From: CAZTZL01 sp964537715
Lineage (GTDB): Bacteria > Zhuqueibacterota > QNDG01 > DSAB01
NCBI GenBank assembly: GCA_964537715.1
Contig: CAZIAH010000002.1
Coordinates: 72,276-136,275 of the forward strand
Length of the DNA stretch: 64,000 nucleotides
Direction: 5' to 3'
Positions 20,005 to 29,768 of the stretch are shown in pieces. The notes under the pieces are model-generated. The model ran no database searches. It was not told the origin of the DNA and saw only the letters and a list, made by a program, of their open reading frames with translations. Both the position numbers and the translations under genes were made by a program. How positions within the stretch are numbered: position 1 is the first letter of the stretch; each line of letters starts with the position of its first letter.

Positions 20005-23000
20005 TTATTCACCTGAATTATTAGAGATACTTTTTATTTTTCTTGCTTTACGTTTTTGAGCTCGATCTTCACTGTCTCTAAATATGTTTTCATCATCATT
20101 CAATTTTAACACGAGTTTACTTAGCAAATGCACAGTTGGCCTTTCGAATACACTTGTCATAGGTAACGGGACCGGAAATGATTCTCTTAAGCGAGTAATC
20201 AGCTGAGTTGCCAGCAATGAATCCCCCCCCAACTCAAAAAAATTATCGTGAATACCTATTTTTTCAATACCAAGCAGTTCTTGCCAAATTTTCGCAATAT
20301 TGGTTTCCGTTGGATTGCTTGGAACGACATATACACTCGATAAATTAGGTCTGGTTTGTTTTGAATCTGACTGTGTTTTCTCATCATTCATTGTTTTAGT
20401 GACCAGCATTGAATATCTTTTATTTTGCTCTAAGAGATACGAGAAATCCTGTGTGGATATAATGACCTGTGGCAAATAGCTATCTAATATTCTATCGAAT
20501 ATTTTCTTGCCCTCTTGAGGTGAAATACCATACTCGATAACCTCTTTTCTCTCCTGCTTTAGATTACCTGATACCATCGTATTTACAGCCATTCCAACTT
20601 CTTTCCAAGCATACCAATTGATCGATTGCACATGTTTCGTTGACCGATTCTGATGAGCATATGCATCTAAAAAAGCATTTGCTGCACAGTAATCAACTTG
20701 CCCAGCATTTCCTATTAATGACTCTATGGACGAACAGAGGATAAAGAAATCGAGTTCGGTGTTTTCCAACAACTGCCCAAGAACAATAGTACCAAGTACT
20801 TTTGGTTTTAGAACATGTTCAGCCGCTGCTATCGTCTTCAACTGTATCAGTCCCTCACCCGGAATACCAGCAGCATGGATAACACCATTAATATTTCCAT
20901 ATTTATTGTTTATTTTTTTAAAGGCTGCTTCCATCTGACCCATATCAGCAACGTCCGCTCCAAGTGGCAAAACCTCCGCCCCCAATTTTTCAATATACTG
21001 CACTTTTCGTATTTTTTGACTGATTTCATCCTGCGCATCATGCATTTCTATCCAGGATTCCCAATTATTCTTTTCAGGCATACTAGTACGATCGATAAGG
21101 ACTAATTTAGGATGAGCAGTATTGGCAAGATGTTCTGCTAAAACCAACCCTATGCCACCAAATCCGCCAGTAATAACATAAACACCATTTTGTCTAACTC
21201 TATGATTAGTCTGTGATGTTTCGTCCAAATGGATAGCCTTAAAGGTTTGTATCCACCGATATGTCCCACGATAAGCAATAACCGAATCTTGCGGTTCATC
21301 AGCAATGTGATCTAATAATGGCTCTGTTAACTCTTTCTCACGCTGACTCCCTTGTTCTGGAAGTTCTATGTCCACAATACTACATTTTATGTTGGAATAT
21401 TCCTTTGGAGCAACACGAAAAAGGCCAAGAATCATTGCTTTTTCTGGAACGAGCGTTTCACTACCCGTAACTTCAACCAAATGATTTGAAATCATTACAA
21501 TCTTAACTGGATCACTATACAGACAATTACCTATGGATTGCAATAAAAACAATATACTATTAAAACCCAGATTTTGATTATGAATCAAACAATCCCTTCC
21601 TGATGAATGTTCATCCTCCCTGGTGAGAGTCCATAAATGAACAATAATATTGGGAAACCTATGGGTTTCAAGAAGGTCATTTAATAAATGATAATAATCC
21701 TCTTTGATTAAGGGATTTACGATATACGCCGTATCACTCATTCGCTTGAATTCTTTTCCTGTACTTACTATTGTCAAGTGCTGTCCTTGTTCTATAAGGC
21801 GATCAACCAACTTAGAACCAAATTGACATTCGTCAATAAAAATCAAAAAATTTTGTTTTTGATTAACAAATGTTTCTCTGTTATGGAATTTCAGCATCTT
21901 CTCACGTTTCCATGAAGGAATATAGAACCATTCATTCATATTTAATCTATTAGATTCATCCCACTTTGAGGACTTTGAAGAGACCTGTTCTTGTTTAAAT
22001 TCGACCCAACATCTTTGCCGTTCAAATGGATAACTCGGTAGGGGTACACGATGTCGAATTTCATCCCGATAAAAACCGGACCAATCTATTTGAATCCCGG
22101 AAAGCCAAAGCTTACCGAGTGAATTTAAAATAAAATCAACATCAGAGAATGACTCATTAGGGTGTTTAATAGAAGATAGCAGAACCGGTTGTTTTACATT
22201 CTGAGAAAATTTTCTGGTAAGTGTAATAAGTGTATTACCCGGACCCGCTTCCAATAACACACGCTCAGGTTGAGCAGTCAACTCACGCGCACAATCCGCA
22301 AATCGTACAGTATCTCTAAGATTCCGAATCCAATAATGAGGATCCGTTATTTCTTCGGAGGTTACCCAGGAACCAGTAATAGTCGAGAGAATAGGGATAT
22401 TGGGTTGATGAATCTTTGTTTGTTTTACTTTTTCAGCAAATTGATTGAGAATTGGATCCATCATTTTCGAGTGGAACGCGTGCGATGTATGCAAACGTCT
22501 GGTATTAATGTTCTCTTCCTGAAGTCTCTTTTCTACATTGGAGACTGAATCATGATTACCGGAAATAACGCAAGAGGATACACTATTGATTGCAGCTATC
22601 GAAATTTCATCATCGAGAAAACGATGTATTTTTTCTTCAGGAATTGAAACACTTAACATTAATCCGGAGGGGAGCTTCTGAATGAGTTGAGCGCGGGTTG
22701 CAACCAAAGCCAACGCATCTTCAAGTGTAAAAATCCCACTAAGACAAGCTGCCACAAACTCGCCCAAGCTGTGGCCTATCAAGCTTGTCGGTGAGATTCC
22801 CCAGGACATCCAAAGTTGAGCAATTGCATATTCTATTGTAAACAATGCCGGTTGAGTTATATATGTCTGATTCAGCTTCTCCTGTGCATCTTTTATATCA
22901 TTCTTTTTAGGATATAATATTGTCCTTAGGTCAAGTGAAAGATGCGACTCCAATATTTCTGAACATTTGTCGATATGCTCTTTGAACTTTTTCTCGTGGT

Positions 23001-24669
23001 GATAAAGTTCTAATCCCATATTTACATATTGTGATCCTTGACCTGGAAACATAAAAACAATATCCTGTATCTTGGTGTACCTAAAATCTGTTAATAATTT
23101 GGATGGTTCTTCCGTTTCCATTTTGGCCAAAAATGTTTTAAGGTCGGGGCAGACAAGCATTCGACGATATTCAAATTCTTCTCGACCAGTATTTAACGTA
23201 AAGGCAACATCAGCTAAATTGAACTGTGCAAAACTTTTTAAATATTCCACGAGATTGGTGGTTACTTTTTTTAAAGCTGTTTCTGTTTTTGCAGAAAGCA
23301 ATATAAGTTGAGACGATCTCGATTTCCCGGAAGGATTAAAATTGGGCGCTTCTTCAAGTATGACATGAGAATTTGTCCCTCCGATACCAAATGAACTTAC
23401 TCCGGCCCTTCTGGGAATGCCATTACTCTCCCATTCGTGTAACTTGGTATTTACCTGAAAAGGGCTATTATTGAAATCAATTTTAGGATTGGGTTTTTTG
23501 AAGTACAGACTTGGAGGGATTTGTTTGTTCTCCAGTGATAAAACAGTCTTAATTAAACCGGCAATACCAGCGGCTGCATCGGCATGTCCGATATTCGTTT
23601 TTACCGAGCCAATTCTGCAAAAACCATTTTTTGATGTATAATTGCGAAAAGCCTGGGTTAACGCGGCAATCTCAACTGGATCACCCAGTAAGGTTCCAGT
23701 TCCATGAGTTTCGATATAACCAATACTTTCAACATCAATACCACTTAATTCAATGGCCATTCTAATAACTTCTGCCTGACCATCGATACTTGGGGAGGCA
23801 TATCCAGCTTTTTGTCCTCCGTCATTGTTTGTTGCGACGCCCTTAATGACTGCATGTATAGTATCACCGTCTTTTATAGCATCGGATAACCGTTTTAAAA
23901 CCACTACACCTACACCTTGACTTATAATCGTCCCATTTGCTTCTGCGTCGAATGCACGACAATATCCATCGGCAGAGACAATCGTACCCTCTTGATAATA
24001 ATAACCATAGTTATCATCAAAATTGATGCTCACACCACCGGCAAGAGTCATCGAACATTGATAATTCAACAAGCTTTGACAGGCTAAAACTACGGCAACT
24101 AAAGAGGAAGAACATGCTGTCTGAACAGTTAAACTGGTGCCTTTTAAGTCAAGTTTATGAGATACACGGGTGGAGAGGAAATCTCTCTCATTACCGATAA
24201 AAATTTGAAAAGATCGAGCAACATTATTTCTTTTAACATCATAATATAATCTGTCTGCATACCTGTTAGGAGTGGCTCCTGCAAATACTCCGATATGTCC
24301 ATCAAAGTTCTTGGGATTATAGCCCGCATCTTCAAGTGCTTCCCATGCTGTTTCTAAAAATATACGCTGTTGCGGATCAATAAACTCGGCTTCTTTAGGT
24401 ACATATCCAAAAAAATGTGCATCAAAATCCTTAATGCCCTCTAATACAGTTCCGGCTTTTACATAATTTGGATCATTGATAACTTCAGGGGAGACACCGT
24501 TAGCTCTTAATTCATCATCAGTAAATCGAATTATCGATTCGACACCGTCGCGAAGATTCTCCCAGAATTGGTTCTTATTATTGGCACCCGGAAATCGACA
24601 AGCCAATCCAATTATGGCAATGGTTTCAATATCATTCATATCCATGTAACTATCATTTGCTGTTATCAT
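20005..24669 (-). CDS. Type I PKS: KS-AT-KR-ACP
   Basis: A PKS module of about 1554 residues. I place the start at ATG 24669, preceded by AGGGAAG; the frame stays open to a TTG at 24684, and later ATGs at 24645 and 24639 are alternatives. Numbered from the TTG: KS has C191, H327 and H367; AT has S639 in GHSLGE and HAFH at 735-738 (malonyl type); a KR follows a structural subdomain, with GGFGGIG at 1173-1179 and likely catalytic K1295, S1318/S1319, Y1332 and N1336; the carrier Ser is 1489 in GGDS. No DH or ER is present, so the product is a beta-hydroxyacyl unit. The start overlaps the end of the Ser-loading NRPS gene, which should feed this module directly. Confidence 0.92.
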   Translation of the reverse strand: MITANDSYMDMNDIETIAIIGLACRFPGANNKNQFWENLRDGVESIIRFTDDELRANGVSPEVINDPNYVKAGTVLEGIKDFDAHFFGYVPKEAEFIDPQQRIFLETAWEALEDAGYNPKNFDGHIGVFAGATPNRYADRLYYDVKRNNVARSFQIFIGNERDFLSTRVSHKLDLKGTSLTVQTACSSSLVAVVLACQSLLNYQCSMTLAGGVSINFDDNYGYYYQEGTIVSADGYCRAFDAEANGTIISQGVGVVVLKRLSDAIKDGDTIHAVIKGVATNNDGGQKAGYASPSIDGQAEVIRMAIELSGIDVESIGYIETHGTGTLLGDPVEIAALTQAFRNYTSKNGFCRIGSVKTNIGHADAAAGIAGLIKTVLSLENKQIPPSLYFKKPNPKIDFNNSPFQVNTKLHEWESNGIPRRAGVSSFGIGGTNSHVILEEAPNFNPSGKSRSSQLILLSAKTETALKKVTTNLVEYLKSFAQFNLADVAFTLNTGREEFEYRRMLVCPDLKTFLAKMETEEPSKLLTDFRYTKIQDIVFMFPGQGSQYVNMGLELYHHEKKFKEHIDKCSEILESHLSLDLRTILYPKKNDIKDAQEKLNQTYITQPALFTIEYAIAQLWMSWGISPTSLIGHSLGEFVAACLSGIFTLEDALALVATRAQLIQKLPSGLMLSVSIPEEKIHRFLDDEISIAAINSVSSCVISGNHDSVSNVEKRLQEENINTRRLHTSHAFHSKMMDPILNQFAEKVKQTKIHQPNIPILSTITGSWVTSEEITDPHYWIRNLRDTVRFADCARELTAQPERVLLEAGPGNTLITLTRKFSQNVKQPVLLSSIKHPNESFSDVDFILNSLGKLWLSGIQIDWSGFYRDEIRHRVPLPSYPFERQRCWVEFKQEQVSSKSSKWDESNRLNMNEWFYIPSWKREKMLKFHNRETFVNQKQNFLIFIDECQFGSKLVDRLIEQGQHLTIVSTGKEFKRMSDTAYIVNPLIKEDYYHLLNDLLETHRFPNIIVHLWTLTREDEHSSGRDCLIHNQNLGFNSILFLLQSIGNCLYSDPVKIVMISNHLVEVTGSETLVPEKAMILGLFRVAPKEYSNIKCSIVDIELPEQGSQREKELTEPLLDHIADEPQDSVIAYRGTYRWIQTFKAIHLDETSQTNHRVRQNGVYVITGGFGGIGLVLAEHLANTAHPKLVLIDRTSMPEKNNWESWIEMHDAQDEISQKIRKVQYIEKLGAEVLPLGADVADMGQMEAAFKKINNKYGNINGVIHAAGIPGEGLIQLKTIAAAEHVLKPKVLGTIVLGQLLENTELDFFILCSSIESLIGNAGQVDYCAANAFLDAYAHQNRSTKHVQSINWYAWKEVGMAVNTMVSGNLKQERKEVIEYGISPQEGKKIFDRILDSYLPQVIISTQDFSYLLEQNKRYSMLVTKTMNDEKTQSDSKQTRPNLSSVYVVPSNPTETNIAKIWQELLGIEKIGIHDNFFELGGDSLLATQLITRLRESFPVPLPMTSVFERPTVHLLSKLVLKLNDDENIFRDSEDRAQKRKARKIKSISNNSGE

Positions 24670-27600
24670 CTGCTTCCCTGGCAATCGAATAATTTTTTCG
24701 TTTTTTTAACATGATCCTTTGTTTTTCTATTAATTTCTGGGTCGTCGTAAAAGAACGCATAGTTGTCTTTTCCCGCGTTAAATACTTAGCCAGCATCTCG
24801 ATAGTGGGATATCGAAAAAAGTCATTGGTTTTGACTTCTTTCCCAAAATGATTTTGAAGTTTGTTCAACATTTTGATTAATAAAAGTGAATGGCCTCCTA
24901 AATCGAAAAACGAATCATGTATGCCCACCACCTCAGTATGAAGAAGTTCTTGCCAAATTTTAGCAATCGTTTTCTCAACCTCACTTTGAGGAGGTATATA
25001 TGATCCGTCTCTTTGCTGTTTTTCTTGGGGTAAGGGTAAACTTTGCCTGTCTAATTTCCCGCTTGGTGTTGTCGGCAAAGTATCTAATTTGATAATGTAG
25101 TGGGGGATCATATAATCTGGCAGTTTCTTTTTTAAATAGTCGCGTATTTGAGAATGAGAGACGCTAATATGATCTTTTACAACAATATATGCAATAATTC
25201 GTTTGTCTTCACTATTATACTCATGCAATACAACAACTGCTTGAACAATGTCGTCATGGCTTGATAATACAGTCTCAATCTCTCCCAATTCAACTCGAAA
25301 ACCACGTATTTTTATTTGGTTATCAATCCTTCCAATAAATTCAATATTTCCATCCGGTAAATAACGTGCTAAATCTCCAGTTTTATATAAACGGCTGTCT
25401 GGACTGTCGGCAAATGGATCGGGTATAAATTTTTCTTTCGTAAGTTCCGGTTTATTAATATAACCGCGAGCAACCTGAATTCCACCAATGTGTAATTCTC
25501 CAGGAACTCCAATTGGAACAGGATTCATATTTTCATCTAAAATATAGATTTGAGTATTTGCAATCGGACGACCAATTGGCACATTTTTCAAATCAGAAGA
25601 TCGCTGGCATCTCCAATATGTCACATCAATTGCAGCTTCAGTCGGACCATAAAGATTGTCCAATTCTGTATTTAACCGATTAAAAAACTGATTCTGCAGA
25701 TCCACTGTCAGCGCTTCGCCGCTGCAAATGACCTGTCTGAGTGTCCGGCACTTTTCAACATCCTTTGTTTCCAAAAATAATCGTAACATGGATGGAACAA
25801 AATGAATGATTGTGATTTTTTTATTAATTATGGTTTCAACAAGATACTCATTTTCTTTGTGCCCTTCGGGACGGGCAATCACCATCCTGGCTCCAAACAT
25901 CAAAGGCCAAAACAATTCCCAGACAGAAACATCAAAGCTGATGGGTGTCTTATGTAAGATGGCATCGGAATCTGTTAAATGATAAGTATCCTGCATCCAA
26001 AGCAATCTATTCAGAATGCCTCTATGTGTATTCATTACACCCTTGGGTCGACCAGTAGAACCGGATGTATAAATGACATAAGCTGTATTATCGAGTGTCA
26101 TTTTGTTTATTAAATTATCATTCGGTTGATTAGCAATCAATTCTTGCCATTCCGTATCTAAGGTAATAATCTTGCCTCGATATTGTTTTAGCTTGTCTTT
26201 ATATTTTAATTGTGTCAGAATAAGTGATATATTTGAATCCTGTATATAATAATCAATACGATCAATGGGATTTCCGGGATCAATGGGTACATATATACCA
26301 CCGGCTTTAAGAACACCATATATCCCTATAATAAGCTCAATTGATCGTTCCATAGCAATACAGACACGAACTTCTGACCCTACTTCCACACTTTGTAAAT
26401 AATGGCCCAACTGGTTTGAACGCTCATTGAGCTCTCTATATGTTAATTGTTGACCTTCAAAATCAATTGCAATGGCATTTGGAGTAAGCTCTGCTTGACT
26501 CTCAAATTTGTGATGTATGCATCCACTGAAATTGTACTTAATCGCCTCTTGATCCCAATCGGAAAACAATAATTTTTTATCATATTCTGATAATATTGAC
26601 ATTTTCATAATGTTCTTATTTTTACTTTGTGTTATTTCAGTCAATAATGCAATAAACTGATCTCTTATTCTTTGAATATCACTCTCTGTAATTACATCGC
26701 TGTCATATATCCAAACACATCTGTTATGATTTTCCGGTATAACCATTATCAATTCCGATTTTTTTGATGTATGATAATCATTTTTGTCCTTACCATAAAT
26801 AATGGTTAGTGGAAGTTCTCGAAATTGATTTTTATCCATTATTTTTCTGAGGACAGGAGATCTGAGAAAGATATCTATCGGAAAAGATCCACGCGAATGT
26901 ATCGATTCTATCATCGACTTAATCGAGTCATGAAATTCCCGGAAGTTGTGCTTCTCATTTATTTCAACATGCAATGGAATAAATGTGGAATAAAAGTGTT
27001 CGGCTCCAGAAAGTTGTTTTTGTAATGAGGAATCCTGATAATTTATATCAAAACATGTCTTGTTACCAAGACGTGCGAGATATAGAATCGATGCGGATAA
27101 TATAAGTTCACTCTTTTTAATTGACTTATCAATAGACGACAATACAGATTCTGCAATGCTGAATTCCATGCGCTTATATTGAACTGAATCTTTAAGCGGA
27201 GTATGTGATTTTGCATAGGGTATCTCTAATGGTTTTAAATTTTGGAATCGTCTTATCCAAAAATTCTCATGTTTGCATAATTTTAAGTTAAGTTTGGTAA
27301 TTATCTCTGCCTGCTGATCTTCAAGTTTCGTAAGTATATCTCCAACACAAAGTCCTGATTCTTTAAGTAAAACAGAAGGATTTATCAGTTTGCCATAAGA
27401 AGATTTAAATTGGCTTAGGGAAATCTCTTTAGTCTTGGTAGATACACAAATCATTTCATCGGTTACCGACGTAATCGTACCAGGTACTTGGCTACTTTTT
27501 GATAATAAGGGATCAATCCGCGTGACAATAATAGGTTGATCATTAATTAAAAGTTTTGGTAATCCTAAAGGATTTGGATAATTGCCAAATTCTAATGCAC

Positions 27601-28249
27601 GGTATAAAGCATATATTTGTTCGGCAGACTGGTTCCAATCGATTGTACAAGCGGCGGGTGGTCTTTTCCATCTTGGATAGTATGTTCGAAGATTTAGGTT
27701 CTGCGGAATTCGAATTTCCTTTGATTTTTCAAGATCACATAAGAGATCGTTAAAACATTGTATACTTTTTTCATAGCACTTTGTATTTAATGATAATGCG
27801 GTTTCTTTTTCTGAGAGAGGGAAAGTTGTTTGTTTGAGGATGTCACCCGCGTCTATATTGTCTGTCATAATATGCCAGGTTATACCATGACAGGTCTCTT
27901 CATTGATAATGGCCCAGTTTGTAGCGTTCACACCAGCATATTTGGGTAAGGGACCATCATGAAAATTGATCGCATATTTCTTTGGTAAGCCTAAGATCTC
28001 ATTTGGTATTTTCCAAAAATTATCAATACTAAAAAACAGATCAAAAGGCTTCTTTCTCAATATTTCTAAAAGGTTATCATTTGGCATTATCAAATGAATG
28101 CCGTTTTCTTTAGTCCAATTCATTATATCAGATTCATTGGAGATTACACCATGAATGTGATGTCCCTTTTCGAGTAATAATCTCCCACATGCAATAAGTC
28201 GAGATGTACTTCCTGTTAAGTAACAATTAAATTGACATGATTCAGACAT
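24653..28249 (-). CDS. NRPS loading module: formyltransferase-truncated C-A(Ser)-PCP
   Basis: A 1198-residue protein that probably starts the assembly line. Residues 1-310 are a methionyl-tRNA-formyltransferase-like domain with the catalytic trio N95, H97 and D133 (INFHDGPLP; NIDAGD). Residues about 315-560 look like only the second half of a condensation domain, without HHxxxDG. The A domain (about 575-1070) has YTSGSTGRPKG at 727-737 and specificity residues D773 V774 W777 H816 I841 S843 L866 I874 D875 K1065, very close to the serine code. The PCP Ser is 1121 in GGHS. F-A-PCP order is known from linear gramicidin LgrA, where the first amino acid is N-formylated. N-formyl-serine as starter is therefore inferred. 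A strong AAGGAG site precedes the ATG. Confidence 0.92.
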   Translation of the reverse strand: MSESCQFNCYLTGSTSRLIACGRLLLEKGHHIHGVISNESDIMNWTKENGIHLIMPNDNLLEILRKKPFDLFFSIDNFWKIPNEILGLPKKYAINFHDGPLPKYAGVNATNWAIINEETCHGITWHIMTDNIDAGDILKQTTFPLSEKETALSLNTKCYEKSIQCFNDLLCDLEKSKEIRIPQNLNLRTYYPRWKRPPAACTIDWNQSAEQIYALYRALEFGNYPNPLGLPKLLINDQPIIVTRIDPLLSKSSQVPGTITSVTDEMICVSTKTKEISLSQFKSSYGKLINPSVLLKESGLCVGDILTKLEDQQAEIITKLNLKLCKHENFWIRRFQNLKPLEIPYAKSHTPLKDSVQYKRMEFSIAESVLSSIDKSIKKSELILSASILYLARLGNKTCFDINYQDSSLQKQLSGAEHFYSTFIPLHVEINEKHNFREFHDSIKSMIESIHSRGSFPIDIFLRSPVLRKIMDKNQFRELPLTIIYGKDKNDYHTSKKSELIMVIPENHNRCVWIYDSDVITESDIQRIRDQFIALLTEITQSKNKNIMKMSILSEYDKKLLFSDWDQEAIKYNFSGCIHHKFESQAELTPNAIAIDFEGQQLTYRELNERSNQLGHYLQSVEVGSEVRVCIAMERSIELIIGIYGVLKAGGIYVPIDPGNPIDRIDYYIQDSNISLILTQLKYKDKLKQYRGKIITLDTEWQELIANQPNDNLINKMTLDNTAYVIYTSGSTGRPKGVMNTHRGILNRLLWMQDTYHLTDSDAILHKTPISFDVSVWELFWPLMFGARMVIARPEGHKENEYLVETIINKKITIIHFVPSMLRLFLETKDVEKCRTLRQVICSGEALTVDLQNQFFNRLNTELDNLYGPTEAAIDVTYWRCQRSSDLKNVPIGRPIANTQIYILDENMNPVPIGVPGELHIGGIQVARGYINKPELTKEKFIPDPFADSPDSRLYKTGDLARYLPDGNIEFIGRIDNQIKIRGFRVELGEIETVLSSHDDIVQAVVVLHEYNSEDKRIIAYIVVKDHISVSHSQIRDYLKKKLPDYMIPHYIIKLDTLPTTPSGKLDRQSLPLPQEKQQRDGSYIPPQSEVEKTIAKIWQELLHTEVVGIHDSFFDLGGHSLLLIKMLNKLQNHFGKEVKTNDFFRYPTIEMLAKYLTREKTTMRSFTTTQKLIEKQRIMLKKRKNYSIAREADDNSK

Positions 28250-28484
28250 GCTGCTCCTTCAGAATACAAAATATATCGACTATTCTACATAGTTTGTTCT
28301 AAAATAAAAATTGACAAGTACTTAAACATTCCACTAATGACATCCCACCTTTTTTTGATATTCTGGAAGTGCGATACGCTGTTCATTTACTATAATTCCG
28401 ATAAGGCATTAAAATACGCTAAATACTGTTTTCCTTTATATGTATCTGCTTCAAATTAGTATCATTTCCCTTATAATCAATGGA

Positions 28485-29675
28485 TTATGCTATTGTAATT
28501 GCAGCTACCGGATTTGATATATCAATATTTTTAAATGGTTTTTTTAATTGTTCATCAAGTAAAAAAGCATGATATGAGAGATTCAAGGCTCTGGCTTGAA
28601 TCAAAATATTAAATAATTGATATCCTACTTCCCATAAGGCTCGATTGTATTTTTCATTTGTGGATAATATGATATAAATGTTATATCGAGAAAATAATTG
28701 ACCCAATTTCGTTAATATTTGTTCATCAACAATTGCTAATTTGGATATATCGTGTACGGGTTTATTTCCTTTCCAATTAATATATTTATATAAATTTTCT
28801 CCCCATATTAAAAAAACACTTGATATATTCTGTTTGCCCCCCCATGTAGGTATGGTCATACCCCAAGGCATAGATTTATAAAAATGTGATGTTCTCCCTC
28901 TTGCAGCCCAAAGGAGCTGACTTATACCCTGTTCATCGGCTTTTTTTGAACCTTTCATTTTAATGGTTAAATTTTCAAGTATGGACAAGAGTTGATTTTC
29001 ACCATTTCGAACAGGCTGAGGTAAACCGCCCGTATTCAAGCGATGCTTTTGCAGTGGATTTGAATCAGTCCAGAATGAACCTTCATAACTCGGTCTCATA
29101 GCATCCAAACGAGCTTTTACTGTGATCATCTCGATGTTTGAGGAAGAGACTCCATCTTCCGAAATTCCATTAAGCACCATACCCACACCCATAGCACTGC
29201 ATATCAATCCCAATGCTTGCTGCTGCATACCGCTCTCCACCATCGTCCAATGCGTTTTCATCAAATTATTATTTGTTTTTTCTACCGTAAATGAAAGGTT
29301 GTTTTTCTCATAATGGATATTTAATTTACGATCTGTAAATCTTGGAATCTTAATTAGATGAATAATCTTTTGTATTTGTTTATCAGATAGTCTTTTATTG
29401 CGATCGAACATACCCCAATGAAATCTTTTAGGATCGTCATCATAATCACTTGAACATCTTGAGTTTAGTGCCATCTCAACAGATACTGCATCACCTTCTG
29501 AAGGAAGCAGTACTATTTCCCTTTGATCATCTGGAGGTATTTTTTCAGGTGGATGTATCAAATAATCGATTCTGTTATGAATTTTTCTTAATATTCTTTT
29601 TAACATAAATAAAATTCCCACACCTCCTGATAATAGTATGCTTAAAATTAATTTTCTTCGTGTAATTAACTTCAT
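28485..29675 (-). CDS. Membrane-anchored nitroreductase/SagB-like protein
   Basis: A 396-residue protein with a basic N-terminus and one hydrophobic segment (about residues 8-26), so it is probably membrane anchored. The C-terminal half resembles the SagB/ThcOx branch of nitroreductases: ISQLLWAARGRTSHFYKSMPW, then an LYKYINWKGN strand, then a helix with QLFNILIQARALNLSYHAF. The N-terminal half also has a nitroreductase-like helix (MQQQALGLICSAMGVG), so the fold may be duplicated. Such FMN enzymes oxidise azolines or other peptide-derived groups in natural-product pathways. It lies about 235 bases upstream of the serine-loading NRPS gene on the same strand, so a tailoring role is possible. 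FMN binding is not proven by what I can see. Confidence 0.6.
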   Translation of the reverse strand: MKLITRRKLILSILLSGGVGILFMLKRILRKIHNRIDYLIHPPEKIPPDDQREIVLLPSEGDAVSVEMALNSRCSSDYDDDPKRFHWGMFDRNKRLSDKQIQKIIHLIKIPRFTDRKLNIHYEKNNLSFTVEKTNNNLMKTHWTMVESGMQQQALGLICSAMGVGMVLNGISEDGVSSSNIEMITVKARLDAMRPSYEGSFWTDSNPLQKHRLNTGGLPQPVRNGENQLLSILENLTIKMKGSKKADEQGISQLLWAARGRTSHFYKSMPWGMTIPTWGGKQNISSVFLIWGENLYKYINWKGNKPVHDISKLAIVDEQILTKLGQLFSRYNIYIILSTNEKYNRALWEVGYQLFNILIQARALNLSYHAFLLDEQLKKPFKNIDISNPVAAITIA

Positions 29676-29768
29676 AAATAATTATTTTCAATTATCGTGC
29701 CAATTTTTTTTATCTTGAATTCAATATTGGGTTTGATTTGAGAATAAAATTTAATGATGCTATTCATT

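Noticed and set aside
28288..28317. Sigma-70 promoter upstream of the serine-loading NRPS gene
   Set aside because: A TTGTCA-like -35 exists on the minus strand, but no acceptable -10 box lies at 16-18 bases.
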